The notes: generated from the sequence alone by a model not told the origin. A stretch of DNA of 50,575 nt from Lacticaseibacillus parakribbianus (GCF_025490915.1 NZ_JANQBA010000004.1:179536-230110); one strand, 5' to 3'. Shown: positions 25,569 through 34,797, counted from the stretch's first letter. Translations and numbers: made by a program.

Positions 25569-26912
25569 TCAGTTCTTGAAGCTGTGAATCGGCGCCGGAA
25601 TGCGGCCGCCGCGGTTGATGAACACCGAAGCGTCGCCGGTGTTGACCGGCATGATCGGGGCCACCCCGAACAGGCCGCCGAACTCGATGCTGTCACCCAC
25701 GCCCTTGCCCGGCACGGGAATCACCCGCACCGCGGTCGTCTTGTTGTTGATCATGCCGATGGCGGCCTCGTCGGCGATCATGCCGCTGATGGTGGTCGCC
25801 GGCGTGTCGCCCGGCACCGCGACCATGTCCAGGCCGACGGAGCAGACGGCGGTCATCGCCTCGAGCTTCTCCAGCGTGATCTGGCCGGCCTGGGCCGGCC
25901 TGATCATGTTGGCGTCCTCGGACACCGGAATGAAGGCGCCGGACAGCCCCCCGACGCGTTCGGCGGCCATGATGCCGCCTTTTTTGACCGCGTCGTTCAA
26001 CAGCGCCAGGGCCGCGGTGGTGCCGGGGGTGCCGACGTGACTCAGGCCCAGCGTCTCGAGAATCTCGGCCACGGAATCGCCGGCGGCCGGCGTCGGCGCC
26101 AGGGACAAGTCGACGATGTTGAACGGCACGTTCAGGCGGCTGGCGGCGATTTTACCGACGAACTGGCCCATCCGCGAGACCTTGAAGGCAGTTTGCTTGA
26201 TCAGCTCGCAGATTTCGCCAAAACTGGCCGCCGGCTTGCCGGCAATCGCGCGTTGCACGACGCCCGGGCCCGAGACGCCAGTGTTGATCGCGACGTCGCC
26301 TTCGGACACACCCCAAAAGGCCCCGGCCATGAACGGGTTATCCTCGACCGCGTTGGCAAAAATCACCAGCTTCATCGCGTTTTCCGCGCGAATCGCCGCG
26401 ACCTGCTTGACCACTTCGCCCATCGTCTTGATGGCGTCCATGTTCAGCCCGGACCGCGTCGAGCCGACGTTGACCGAGGCGCAAACGCGGTCGGTGGCGG
26501 CCAGGACGGCCGGAATCGCCTGCATCAGCGCCCAGTCGGCCTTGGTGCAGCCATTTTGCACCGTGGCGGTGAAGCCGCCGATCAAGTCGACGTCGACCGC
26601 CTTGGCCGCGTCGTCCAGCGCCTTGGCCAAAAGCCCGAAGTCGGGAGCGGGGTCGGCCCCGGCCAGCATCGCGACCGGGGTGACGGCGATGCGCTTGTTG
26701 ACGATCGGAATGCCGTACTCGTTTTCGATGGCGTTGGCCACCGGCACCAGGTCGGCGGCCACGCGAACGATTTTGGCGTAAACCTTCTCGGTGGTGGTAG
26801 CCATGTCGCCGGTCACGCAGTCGAGCAGCGAGATGCCCATGGTGATGGTGCGAATGTCCAGGTTCTCCTCGCGAATCATCTGGATGGTCTCTTGAATCTG
26901 CTGAGTTTCCAT
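25569..26912 (-). CDS. PFL family / UPF0210 protein (DUF711)
   Basis: A 447-residue DUF711 protein (start [32 protein letters not shown]). Structures of the family resemble the pyruvate-formate-lyase fold, but no glycyl-radical loop is visible and the biochemical role is unknown. Conserved blocks here include [36 protein letters not shown] and [21 protein letters not shown] (last trimmed). It follows the ACT gene by eight bases; the two are a conserved pair in many Firmicutes, suggesting that the ACT protein senses a ligand for it. Confidence 0.9.
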   Translation of the reverse strand: METQQIQETIQMIREENLDIRTITMGISLLDCVTGDMATTTEKVYAKIVRVAADLVPVANAIENEYGIPIVNKRIAVTPVAMLAGADPAPDFGLLAKALDDAAKAVDVDLIGGFTATVQNGCTKADWALMQAIPAVLAATDRVCASVNVGSTRSGLNMDAIKTMGEVVKQVAAIRAENAMKLVIFANAVEDNPFMAGAFWGVSEGDVAINTGVSGPGVVQRAIAGKPAASFGEICELIKQTAFKVSRMGQFVGKIAASRLNVPFNIVDLSLAPTPAAGDSVAEILETLGLSHVGTPGTTAALALLNDAVKKGGIMAAERVGGLSGAFIPVSEDANMIRPAQAGQITLEKLEAMTAVCSVGLDMVAVPGDTPATTISGMIADEAAIGMINNKTTAVRVIPVPGKGVGDSIEFGGLFGVAPIMPVNTGDASVFINRGGRIPAPIHSFKN

Positions 26913-26920
26913 GGGCCCTC

Positions 26921-27187
26921 CTACAGCTTGTGCATCGCGTCAAAAATTTCCTGACGCGCGATGCGTATCTCGACGTCGATGCTGTCACCGAGTTCCTGCA
27001 GATCGGCCTTCACGGCGATGAAGTCGGCCGCATCCGGCAGCGAAGCGAGCAGCATCATGGTGAAGGCCCCTTGCATGATGGTCTGGGAGACGTCCAAAAG
27101 GTTGATGTGTTGCGCGGCCAGGCGGGTGGTGACCGCGGCCACGATGCCCACCTTATCCGTGCCAATCACGGTGATGATCACTTGCAT
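26921..27187 (-). CDS. ACT domain protein, UPF0237
   Basis: An 88-residue stand-alone ACT domain ([20 protein letters not shown], then [20 protein letters not shown]). ACT domains bind small ligands, often amino acids, and form dimers; UPF0237 proteins are of unknown function. The gene sits immediately ahead of the UPF0210 gene in the usual order, so the two probably act together. No other domain is present. Confidence 0.92.
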   Translation of the reverse strand: MQVIITVIGTDKVGIVAAVTTRLAAQHINLLDVSQTIMQGAFTMMLLASLPDAADFIAVKADLQELGDSIDVEIRIARQEIFDAMHKL

Positions 27188-27246
27188 AAGATCCCTGCTT
27201 TCGTCATGTTTGGGCCTATTTTACCATACCCTTTTCCAAAAAAGGC

Positions 27247-27275
27247 TTGCATTCTGCGGCAGGGCCGGTTATTCT
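27247..27275 (+). promoter_or_regulatory. Promoter of the small 27.3 kb unit
   Basis: TTGCAT (27247-27252), 17 bases, TATTCT (27270-27275). It is divergent from the ACT gene and reads toward the 30-codon frame. Confidence 0.6.
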
Positions 27276-27325
27276 AGGCCACAGTGAACCGAAGCAATCG
27301 GCTCCAAGAAGGAGGACCATTTCGC

Positions 27326-27418
27326 ATGCCAGAAGTTAACGTTGTATCGGTCAAAATTCGCCGCTTGGCGGATGCGAATTTGGGTCCCTTCCTGGCGCCC
27401 ACCACGTCTCGCCCCTGA
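27326..27418 (+). CDS. Possible 30-residue peptide
   Basis: An ATG-to-TGA frame of 30 residues beginning MPEVNVVSVKIRRLAD, with AAGGAGGA nine to ten bases upstream, a good promoter at 27247 and a terminator at 27478. The peptide is weakly basic (RR near residue 12), has no signal or membrane segment, and I do not recognise it. It could be a real small protein, the leader of an RNA, or the 5' remnant of a lost gene. The spacing of promoter, SD, start and terminator is what makes it credible. Confidence 0.35.
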   Translation: MPEVNVVSVKIRRLADANLGPFLAPTTSRP

Positions 27419-27477
27419 CCGGGCGCCACGCCAACGCGTGGCCCGGCCTGGGTCAGTGAGTCGTCATTTCGCCATCC

Positions 27478-27504
27478 AACAAGCGGGCAACCGCTTGTTT
27501 TTTT
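27478..27504 (+). terminator. Terminator of the small unit
   Basis: AACAAGCGG / CCGCTTGTT with a GCAA loop, followed by TTTTT. A strong intrinsic terminator; the repeat array begins three bases later. Confidence 0.88.
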
Positions 27505-27506
27505 GT

Positions 27507-27800
27507 GTCCAGAGCGGCGCGGTGCGTCCTTAGCGGGGCGGCTAGCCTAGCGTTGGTGCTTGTGACCCGGGCTTGGCCACAAGCACTGACGCGTAGCTAG
27601 ACGCTCCCGCGCTGCACCGCGGAGCTCGACGTCCAGAGCGGCGCAAGGCGCAGTTAGCGGGACGCATAGCGCTGGCCTGGTACTTGGGGCCTGGGCCTGG
27701 CCCCGAGCGCCGGGCCAAGCTATGCGCTCCCGCGTTGCCTTGCGGAGCTCGACGTCCAGAGCGGCGCGGTGCGTCCTTAGCGGGACGCGTTCGCGTTGCC
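27507..27800 (+). repeat. Tandem array of the dispersed hairpin element (copies d, e, partial f)
   Basis: Units start with GTCCAGAGCGGCGC at 27507, 27631 and 27754 (periods 124 and 123). Each has TTAGCGGG near the start and CGCTCCCGCG...GGAGCTCGAC at its end. Centres differ but are each self-complementary (GCATAGC / GCTATGC in e; GTGCTTGTG / CACAAGCAC in d). The third unit loses similarity after about 27800. The remaining 90 or so bases before rsgA show nothing I can name. Confidence 0.7.
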
Positions 27801-27896
27801 GGCTGGCGCTCGCCGCCTCGCCGCCCTGGCCACTGTCGACATGCAAACACCGCTAGCCTGCCCAGGTGGCAGCCGGTGCGTCGATCGTCACCCCAG

Positions 27897-28925
27897 ATGG
27901 AGGAATTTATTCAATTGACTGCAACCGCAATCGTTTTATTTCAGTCTCAAGATCACTACCGCGTCAGCCTTGACGGCCGGGAATGGCCGGCCACGCTGCG
28001 CGGTCGCCTGCGCTACGAACTCAGCCAGCGCCACACCGCTTTGATGGTGGGCGACCGGGTGACCGGTGACGTTAGCGCAGACGGCTTCGTCATTTCGGCG
28101 CTGGTGCCTCGCACCACGTTGTTGACCCGGGATTCCGGCAGCTACACCGACCAGGTCCAAGGCATCGCCGCCAACCTGACGCACGTCGTGATCGTCACGT
28201 CGGCCAACCACGACTTCAACTTGAATCGCCTGCGCCGCTTCCACGGCATCGCCCAGGCCAGCGACGCCGAACCGGTGTTTTTGATCAGTAAAACCGACCT
28301 GGTCACCGAATCCGAGCTGGCGGCGCTTCAGGCCAGGCTGGCCGCCACCTTCCCCAACAGCCTGCAGCTGAGCATCAACCGCGACGCCGACCCGCAAGTC
28401 GCCCTGGCGCCACTTTTGACCCCCACCGCCGTTTTGGCCTTCGTCGGCTCCAGCGGTGTCGGCAAGTCGACGCTGTTGGCCAACCTGCTGGCGATTCGGC
28501 TCAAAACCCTGACCATTCGCGAGGACGACAGCCACGGTCGCCACGCGACCACCGCCAGGCAGGCGTTCGTGCTGCCGGCCGGTACCGTGGTGATCGACAC
28601 CCCGGGGATGCGGGCGATTGGCGTCGAGCAGGCCGGGCGCGGCCTGGCCGCCCAGTTCGAGGCGATCACCACGCTGGCCGCTTCGTGCAAGTTCCGCGAC
28701 TGCCACCACCAAAGCGAGCCGGGCTGCGCCGTTTTGCAGGCGCTGGCGGCCGGCGAGCTGGATCCCGCCGAGTTTGCGGCGTATCGGGCCTTTGAGGCGG
28801 CGATGCAAAAGGCGCCGACCAAGGCCCAACGCACCGCGGCCAAGCAGCAAAGCAAGCTGATCAAGCAGGTCAAACACCGTAAGGACCTGGACCGCGGCGC
28901 CGGCCGCAAGGGCGGCCGCCGATGA
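27897..28925 (+). CDS. rsgA: Ribosome small subunit-dependent GTPase RsgA
   Basis: A 342-residue circularly permuted GTPase for late 30S maturation. An N-terminal OB fold (about 10-75) is followed by G4 SKTD (131-134), then G1 GSSGVGKS (184-191) and G3 DTPG (234-237). The C-terminal zinc site is C264-x4-C269-x-H271-x5-C277, and a basic tail RGAGRKGGRR closes the protein. The ATG at 27897 has no SD and overlaps GGAGG; a TTG at 27915, eleven bases after it, is the alternative. It overlaps the following ABC gene by four bases (ATGA). Confidence 0.88.
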   Translation: MEEFIQLTATAIVLFQSQDHYRVSLDGREWPATLRGRLRYELSQRHTALMVGDRVTGDVSADGFVISALVPRTTLLTRDSGSYTDQVQGIAANLTHVVIVTSANHDFNLNRLRRFHGIAQASDAEPVFLISKTDLVTESELAALQARLAATFPNSLQLSINRDADPQVALAPLLTPTAVLAFVGSSGVGKSTLLANLLAIRLKTLTIREDDSHGRHATTARQAFVLPAGTVVIDTPGMRAIGVEQAGRGLAAQFEAITTLAASCKFRDCHHQSEPGCAVLQALAAGELDPAEFAAYRAFEAAMQKAPTKAQRTAAKQQSKLIKQVKHRKDLDRGAGRKGGRR

Positions 28926-30625
28926 CGGGCCTCGGTGCGTTTTTGCGGCGCGAGTGGCGCCTGAGCCTAAGGGCCACCGCCTGGGTCGTGGCCAGCGCCG
29001 CCTTGAACGTCTTGTACACGGTGACCTCGGGCAATGCGCTGACCCAGCTGTCGCACCGCAACGCGAGCGGCTTCCTGCAAGCCCTCGGGCTGACGCTTTT
29101 GGTGCTGGGCGGGTTTGCTTGGCAGCGCTACGCAACCACGGTCACCCAGGCTCAGGTCAACGAGCAGGTCGCAACGGACGTGCGGCAGGGCATCGCCGGC
29201 CGGCTGGCGGCGACCACGCCGGCGGTTTTTCACCGCCACGGGGTGCCGACCTACCTGTCTTGGCTGACCAACGACGTCTCCACCATTCAGGAATACGGGC
29301 TGGAAAACTTCTGGCTGGCGCTGTGGCAGGTGCTGACGGTGGTGATGGCCACGGTCACGCTTTGGCGCTACCACTACAGCCTAGCCCTGGCCGCGCTGGT
29401 CCTGACCGGCCTGATGCTGGTGGCGCCGCGGCCGCTGACACCGGCGATGAACCGCACCAACCTGGCGACCACCGAGGCCAATTCGGCCTTGACCACCGCC
29501 TTGACCGACCGCCTGAACGGCTTCGACCAGCTCGCGCTGCTCAACCGCAGCGAACAGCTGACCACCGCCGCCACCCAGCAGTCCCAGTATTTGCGAAAGG
29601 CGCGAGTGGCCTACGCCCGGGCGACCGGGCGGCTGTTCGCCGTCACTAACGGTGCCAGCTTCCTGTGTCAGCTGGCGATTCTGGCGCTGACCGGCTGGCT
29701 ATTTCTAAGCCACCGCGTTCCGCTCGGGACCTTCGTCACCGCCGAGACGCTTTCGGGGTCGCTGTTTTCCAGCCTGACCGGCCTGGCCGCTAACGTCGCC
29801 GAAATCAAAACGGTCGCGCCGATTCTGGCCAAGTTCACCGCGGTGCCGGTGCCACCGCGGCCGACCGCCCCGCTGGCCGGGCCGCTGCAACACGCCTTGT
29901 GCCTGACCAACATCCACTACACCTACCCCGACGCCGCCACGCCGGTGCTGGCCGGCGTTAGCTACCGCTTTGCGGCCGGTGGTCACTACGCGATTGTCGG
30001 CGAAAGCGGCAGCGGCAAGTCGACGCTGCTGGCCGTTTTGGCCGGATTGATCGAACCGCAAGCCGGCCGCTACACCTTCGACGACCAAGACGTCGCCACC
30101 GTCGCCCCGGCCGCCTTGCGGGCGCAAATCGCCCTGGTCACCCAGCAGCCCGTGCTGTTCAACCTGACCCTCAGGGAGAACCTGACGCTGGGCCAACCGG
30201 TCGCGGCGGCCGCGCTGGCCAAGGCGATGCAAGACACCGGCCTGGACCGGGTGGTCGCCACCTTGCCCAAGGGGCTGGAGACGCGCCTGGACCTCGCCGG
30301 GGCCAACCTGTCCGGCGGCCAAAAGCAGCGAATCGCGCTGACGCGAGCCCTTTTGTCCGACCGGCCGATCCTGCTGTTGGACGAGGCGCTGGCCAATCTC
30401 GATCCCGCAAGCACCCGGCAGGTCGAAGCGGCGCTGTTGGCCCTGCCGAACCGAACCGAGATTTGGGTGACGCACCACCTGAGCCCGCAGACGGCGGCCC
30501 TGATGTCCAGCGTGATCACCGTCGGGAAGCCGCGCGGTGATGCGGCCACCCCACCAGGTGGCGAAGCGTCCGGCCGGCGCAACGAGTCACCCGCCGCCGG
30601 GCCAATCGCCGAACCGCTCGTCTGA
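28922..30625 (+). CDS. ABC transporter, fused permease and ATPase (exporter type)
   Basis: A 567-residue half-transporter: six membrane helices in about 1-310, then the ATPase with Walker A GESGSGKST (near 360), signature LSGGQKQR, Walker B ILLLDEALANLD and H-loop VTHH. Overall it is CydC/LapB-like in size, but no cyd genes are near. The last 30 residues (PRGDAATPPGGEASGRR onward) are Pro/Gly/Ala-rich and unlike a fold. Translation is coupled to rsgA. Cargo is unknown; it would act as a homodimer or with a partner elsewhere. Confidence 0.85.
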   Translation: MTGLGAFLRREWRLSLRATAWVVASAALNVLYTVTSGNALTQLSHRNASGFLQALGLTLLVLGGFAWQRYATTVTQAQVNEQVATDVRQGIAGRLAATTPAVFHRHGVPTYLSWLTNDVSTIQEYGLENFWLALWQVLTVVMATVTLWRYHYSLALAALVLTGLMLVAPRPLTPAMNRTNLATTEANSALTTALTDRLNGFDQLALLNRSEQLTTAATQQSQYLRKARVAYARATGRLFAVTNGASFLCQLAILALTGWLFLSHRVPLGTFVTAETLSGSLFSSLTGLAANVAEIKTVAPILAKFTAVPVPPRPTAPLAGPLQHALCLTNIHYTYPDAATPVLAGVSYRFAAGGHYAIVGESGSGKSTLLAVLAGLIEPQAGRYTFDDQDVATVAPAALRAQIALVTQQPVLFNLTLRENLTLGQPVAAAALAKAMQDTGLDRVVATLPKGLETRLDLAGANLSGGQKQRIALTRALLSDRPILLLDEALANLDPASTRQVEAALLALPNRTEIWVTHHLSPQTAALMSSVITVGKPRGDAATPPGGEASGRRNESPAAGPIAEPLV

Positions 30626-30749
30626 CCCGCCGCGGTCGCTGCCGTCCAGGCAACCCAGGCCGCTCGCACGACGCGGCCGCCACCGAACCGAGCGGGGGTG
30701 CAGGCACGAGGCGGCCCCAGAACGCCCGGCGCCGCCGCAGCGAACGCGG

Positions 30750-30755
30750 TATAAT
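30750..30755 (+). promoter_or_regulatory. Possible -10 upstream of the phosphoesterase gene
   Basis: TATAAT in a GC-rich stretch, with no matching -35. It would give a leader of about 95 bases that carries the DnaA-box-like hairpin. Confidence 0.4.
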
Positions 30756-30808
30756 GAAGGTGGCCCTTGTGGCCGGATCACTACAATATTTTGTGGCTAA
30801 CGGTGGTT

Positions 30809-30841
30809 TTATCCCCAGTATCCACAACATCTTGTGGATAA
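30809..30841. promoter_or_regulatory. DnaA-box-like cluster and hairpin
   Basis: Adjacent nonamers TTATCCCCA (30809-30817) and GTATCCACA (30818-30826), then TGTGGATAA (30833-30841, an exact DnaA box TTATCCACA on the minus strand). TATCCACAA / TTGTGGATA form a perfect nine-base stem with a four-base loop, just ahead of the ribosome site. Confidence 0.55.
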
Positions 30842-30854
30842 GTGAGGAACTGCT

Positions 30855-32198
30855 ATGAAACGTTTGTTGACCACCCTGGCGGCCCTGCTCGGCCTGGCCG
30901 CCATTGCCTGGGGCCTGGTCGCCCTGGCGCCGCGGCCCCCGCGGCCCGTGCCGGCCCTGACGGCAAGCGCCACGCCGCGGCTGTGGGTGATGTCCGATAC
31001 CCACTTCATCGCCCCGAGCCTTCACGACGGCAAGGCGGCCTTCACGGCCATCAAGCAAAGCGCCGCCGGCAAGGACCTGGACTACCAGCCCGTTGCCTTA
31101 CGCGCCTTCGTTCACCAGGCGCTGGCGGCCAAGCCCACCGCGGTGATCATCACCGGCGACGTCACCTTCAACGGCGAGCTGATCTCCGCCAAGTCGCTGG
31201 TTCGCCGCTTCGCCAAGCTGACGCAGGCCGGCATCCCCCTGCTGGTGATTCCCGGCAACCACGACATTTACGACGGTTGGGCCAGGCAGTACCGCGGCAA
31301 GCGGCAGCTCAAAACGGCGCAGATCGGCCCCGACGACTGGCGCGACGTTTTCAAGGCCAGCTACGCCCACGCCCAAACCGTTGACCCCGACTCGCTCAGC
31401 TACACGGTCTTGCTCAACCACGACTACGAGCTCTTGATGTTGGACTCCAACATCTACCCGATTCAGCCCTCGGCGACCAACCCCAACACCGGCGGCGAGC
31501 TGAGCCCCAAGACGCTGGCCTGGCTGCGCCGCCAGCTCGCCGCCGCCAAAAAGGCCGGCCGGACCCCGCTGGTGTTCATGCACCACAACCTGTACGTTCA
31601 CAACCAGGTGGTGCATCACGGCTACGTGCTGAACAACACCGACCAGCTGCAAAAACTGCTGACGCGCTACCAAGTACCGGTGCTTTTCTCCGGGCACATC
31701 CACGCCCAAGACATCGCCCAAGACCCCGCCGGCCGCTGCACCACCACCGAGATCGTCAGCGGTAGCTTCTCCGTCACGCCGGGCGGCTACGGCGTGGTGT
31801 CGCTCAGCCCGACCAAGCTGCGCTACCAGCGCCGCACCGTCGACCTGACGCCGGTTTTGACGAAGACCGAGCGGCAAAACCCCGACCTGCTTCACTACCA
31901 GCGCTACTTGCGTCACCTGTTCGCCGGCAACGGCGAGCGGCTGGCGGTCGAAAGCCTCTACCAGCGCAAGGACATCACGGACAAGCAGCTCGTGGCCGCC
32001 GCGAACTTTATCGGCGAGCTGAACCGCCGCTTTTTTGCCGGCGAGGACAGTCCAACAGCAAGCGAGCTGGCCAAGCTGCATCAAAGCCTCGGGTACCGCG
32101 TGGCCGTGAAGGTCCCCCGGCTGCGCCAGTACATTCAATCCGTGATTCAAGACCACAACCTCAACGACTTGGACTACTCCCGCACCATCACGCGCTGA
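30855..32198 (+). CDS. Membrane-anchored metallophosphoesterase
   Basis: A 447-residue calcineurin-like phosphoesterase. An N-terminal hydrophobic segment (residues 4-24) looks like an uncleaved anchor or signal, so the enzyme domain is outside. Metal-binding motifs appear in order: SDTH (47-50), GDVTFNGE, GNHD, HHN and GHIHAQD. A C-terminal helical region of about 110 residues follows the catalytic core. The substrate is not evident; cyclic nucleotide or wall-polymer phosphoesters are possible. GAGG lies seven bases before the ATG. It ends in a good terminator. Confidence 0.88.
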   Translation: MKRLLTTLAALLGLAAIAWGLVALAPRPPRPVPALTASATPRLWVMSDTHFIAPSLHDGKAAFTAIKQSAAGKDLDYQPVALRAFVHQALAAKPTAVIITGDVTFNGELISAKSLVRRFAKLTQAGIPLLVIPGNHDIYDGWARQYRGKRQLKTAQIGPDDWRDVFKASYAHAQTVDPDSLSYTVLLNHDYELLMLDSNIYPIQPSATNPNTGGELSPKTLAWLRRQLAAAKKAGRTPLVFMHHNLYVHNQVVHHGYVLNNTDQLQKLLTRYQVPVLFSGHIHAQDIAQDPAGRCTTTEIVSGSFSVTPGGYGVVSLSPTKLRYQRRTVDLTPVLTKTERQNPDLLHYQRYLRHLFAGNGERLAVESLYQRKDITDKQLVAAANFIGELNRRFFAGEDSPTASELAKLHQSLGYRVAVKVPRLRQYIQSVIQDHNLNDLDYSRTITR

Positions 32199-32230
32199 CC
32201 CGCGGGTTCGGCGTGGTCCCCAAGACACAA

Positions 32231-32271
32231 CAAAGGCGCCACCGGCTACAATGCCGATGGCGCCTTTCTTT
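32231..32271 (+). terminator. Terminator of the phosphoesterase gene
   Basis: CAAAGGCGCCA...CGGC / GCCG...TGGCGCCTTTCTTTG, a long stem with a short internal mismatch and T-rich tail. The next 85 bases to the lipoprotein stop hold no gene. Confidence 0.82.
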
Positions 32272-32358
32272 GTCTGGTGCGGTGCTACCGTGCGACCCGG
32301 GCCGCGAGCACCGCGGCGCTAAGCCCGGTCCAACCGCGCCGCAGCGCAGCCGGGGGCC

Positions 32359-32931
32359 TCAGTCGGCCACCTTGGTTTTGAGAATCTCGCCGCCGTAAGC
32401 GTCGATGGTGACCACGGTGACCTTCTTGTCGGCCTTGACGGAGACGTTCCACACGGTGCTGCCGTCGTCTTTTTCAAGCTTCCACTCGAAGGCGTCGCCG
32501 TTGCCGATCTGGTTTTCGGCCAGCTCGGTCACGGCGGTCAGGCTTTGGAGCCCGGAGCGGGAGAAGCCATCCGATTCCTTCTTGGCCCCGTCGGCATCCT
32601 TGGCGTCCAGCAACTCCCGATGCTTACCCGAGACCTTGCCGGTTTTGGCGTTGATGGTCAGCTCGTAATCGTGGGTGTCATCCACGCCGTCGACCTTGTA
32701 GTGGTAGCCGGATTCGGCCTGCTCCAGGTCGATGCCGGTGACCACGGCCTTGGGATGCGCCTCAAGAAACGTGGTCCAGGCCTTTTGCAGCGGCACCTTG
32801 ACGTACTTGTGCAGCGTCTTGGTGCCGGTTTCCTGCACGATGGGGGCGCTGGTCGGCGTCTGACTTTGTTTTTGGCAGCCCGCCAGGCCCAAGCCGGCCA
32901 CGGCAAGCAACAGCAATCCCAGTTTTTTCAT
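32359..32931 (-). CDS. Lipoprotein with PepSY-type domains
   Basis: A 190-residue secreted lipoprotein: signal MKKLGLLLLAVAGLGLAGC with lipobox LAGC (Cys19), then a Gln/Ser/Thr-rich spacer. Two PepSY-like units follow (about 45-105 and 115-190), each ending in a strand such as YELTINAKTGKVSG or VVTIDAYGGEILK. PepSY domains are thought to restrain or bind peptidases or to bind ligands. An extended -10 TGGTACACT lies at 32962-32970 (minus). No partner gene is obvious nearby. Confidence 0.87.
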   Translation of the reverse strand: MKKLGLLLLAVAGLGLAGCQKQSQTPTSAPIVQETGTKTLHKYVKVPLQKAWTTFLEAHPKAVVTGIDLEQAESGYHYKVDGVDDTHDYELTINAKTGKVSGKHRELLDAKDADGAKKESDGFSRSGLQSLTAVTELAENQIGNGDAFEWKLEKDDGSTVWNVSVKADKKVTVVTIDAYGGEILKTKVAD

Positions 32932-33006
32932 GTTCGGCCCTCGATTCTCTTCGATAGGTCAAGTGTACCAGACTGAGGGCGGCTGCGGGGCGTTATTTTA
33001 ACATTG

Positions 33007-34797
33007 TCACGCCGGGTCGAACTGGCTGTTGTACAAATCGGCGTAGGCGCCGCCACGCGCCAGCAGCGCCGAATGGGTGCCCGACTCCACCACGCGGCCG
33101 TCTTGGATCACCAGAATCTGGGTGGCGTGGCGAATCGTCGAGAGGCGATGGGCGATGACGAAGCTGGTTTTGCCCCGCATCAGGGCGGTCATCGCGTGTT
33201 GCACCGCGGCCTCGGTGTTGGAGTCGATCGCCGCGGTGGCCTCGTCGAGCACCAGCACCGGGGCCTTGGTGATGAAGGCACGGGCGATGCTCAAAAGCTG
33301 GCGCTGCCCCTGCGAAATGCCGCTGGCGTTCTCCGCCAGCACCGTGTCGTACCCCTGCGGTAGCTGGGTGATGAACACATGCGCGTTGGCGGCGATGGCC
33401 GCCTGCTTGACCTCCTCATCCGTGGCACCTGGGCGGCCCAGCCGAATGTTCTCGCGAATGGTCTGCTGGAACATGAAGGGCTCCTGTTGCACCACCGTGA
33501 TCAGGCGGCGCAGGTCGCGGCGCCGCATGGTCGTCACGTCGGTCCCGTCGAGCAGCACCCGCCCGTGCTGCAGCGGGTACAGGTTGGTCAGCAGGTTCAT
33601 GATGGTGGTTTTCCCCGCCCCGGTCGGCCCGACCAGCGCAATCACATCCCCGGCATGGGCGGTTAGGTTGACGTCTTTGAGAATCGGGCGCGTGTCGTAG
33701 GCAAAATCGACGTGCTCAAACCGCACCGAACCGGTCGCCCCTGGCGTGGCCGGGGCGTCTGGCAGGTCCCGTTCCGGGGGCTCATCGATCAGCTCAAAGA
33801 CCCGCTCGGCGCTGGCCAACGACAGCTGCAGCGTGTTGATCAGATCCAGCACGTTGTTGATCGGCCCGGTGAAGTTGCGCAGGTAAATCAGGAAGGTGAA
33901 AATCACCCCGACGGTCACGGTGTGGCTGCCGTTGAGGATCGACACCGCCCCGGCCGCCGTGATCAGCAGGTAGGCCAGGTTGTTGGTCATGTTATTGAAT
34001 GGCCCCATCGCGCTGGAGAAGGCCTGGGCGATGAAGGCCGCACGGGTGTATTGCGCGTTGGTCTGCGCGAACTGGTCCAGCGTCTGCTGGGTGTGGTCGA
34101 ACAGCTGCACCACGGCCTTGCCCGACACGCTTTCTTCAATCTGCGTGTTCAACGCCCCCAGGGCCTGCTGCTGGGTGGTGAAGGCGGATTGGGTCACCTT
34201 GGCGACGGCGCGGGAGAAGGTGTAGGTCGCGAGCGTGGCCAAAAGCGCAATCGCGGTCAAAAGCGGCGACAGAATCAGCATCGCCGCCCCCATGCCGACC
34301 ACCGCGATCACCCCGGTGAACAGCTGCACGAACGTCTGCATCAGGGCCGTGTTGATGTTGTCGACGTCGTTGGTCAGCCGGCTCATGATGTCGCCGGTGT
34401 CGTGGGTGTCGAAGTAGCGCATCGGCAGCCGCTGCAGGTTGGCGAAGACGTCCTGGCGAATGCGAGCGGCGGTTTGCTGAGCGGCCTTGATGGTCAGCGT
34501 GTTTTGAAAATAAGTGCAGACGCTGGCGACCAGGTACATCGCCGCCAGCAAGCCACAGACCACCAAAAGCGCCTGCAGCTTGTTGTGGGCGATGTAGCGG
34601 TCGACCACGATGCCGTTGACGCGGTTGCCGACGATCGTGCTGAGGGTAGTGAACACCGTCAGCACGAACACGACGGCCAGCGCCTTGCGGTAGGTGCCGA
34701 GGTACCCACCGATGCGCCGAATGGTGGCGCCGACGTTGTGCAGCGTCACCTTCTGGCGGTGCGGGTTGCGCGGCCCTCGCCTAGTCATCATCTGCAT
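33007..34797 (-). CDS. ABC exporter subunit, catalytic half of a heterodimer
   Basis: A 596-residue ABC half-exporter (six helices, then ATPase). Walker A is GPTGAGKTT. The Walker B Glu is canonical (VLVLDEATAAID), while the signature reads ISQGQRQ in place of LSGGQ. That asymmetry matches the BmrD/LmrD/EfrB side of heterodimeric multidrug exporters. The third in-frame ATG was chosen because AGGAGG is eight bases upstream; the first is too close to it. It overlaps the upstream subunit gene by 17 bases. The drug profile is unknown. Confidence 0.88.
   Translation of the reverse strand: MQMMTRRGPRNPHRQKVTLHNVGATIRRIGGYLGTYRKALAVVFVLTVFTTLSTIVGNRVNGIVVDRYIAHNKLQALLVVCGLLAAMYLVASVCTYFQNTLTIKAAQQTAARIRQDVFANLQRLPMRYFDTHDTGDIMSRLTNDVDNINTALMQTFVQLFTGVIAVVGMGAAMLILSPLLTAIALLATLATYTFSRAVAKVTQSAFTTQQQALGALNTQIEESVSGKAVVQLFDHTQQTLDQFAQTNAQYTRAAFIAQAFSSAMGPFNNMTNNLAYLLITAAGAVSILNGSHTVTVGVIFTFLIYLRNFTGPINNVLDLINTLQLSLASAERVFELIDEPPERDLPDAPATPGATGSVRFEHVDFAYDTRPILKDVNLTAHAGDVIALVGPTGAGKTTIMNLLTNLYPLQHGRVLLDGTDVTTMRRRDLRRLITVVQQEPFMFQQTIRENIRLGRPGATDEEVKQAAIAANAHVFITQLPQGYDTVLAENASGISQGQRQLLSIARAFITKAPVLVLDEATAAIDSNTEAAVQHAMTALMRGKTSFVIAHRLSTIRHATQILVIQDGRVVESGTHSALLARGGAYADLYNSQFDPA

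Noticed and set aside
27342..27533. A 63-codon alternative frame over the small unit
   Set aside because: No ribosome site, and it runs through the terminator; the 30-codon frame at 27326 fits the signals better.
27507..27800. Possible CRISPR array
   Set aside because: Period of 123-124 bases, conserved parts at unit ends, and no cas genes. It is the dispersed hairpin element in tandem.
30626..30720. A further copy of the hairpin element
   Set aside because: GC-rich dyads occur but neither conserved end is present.
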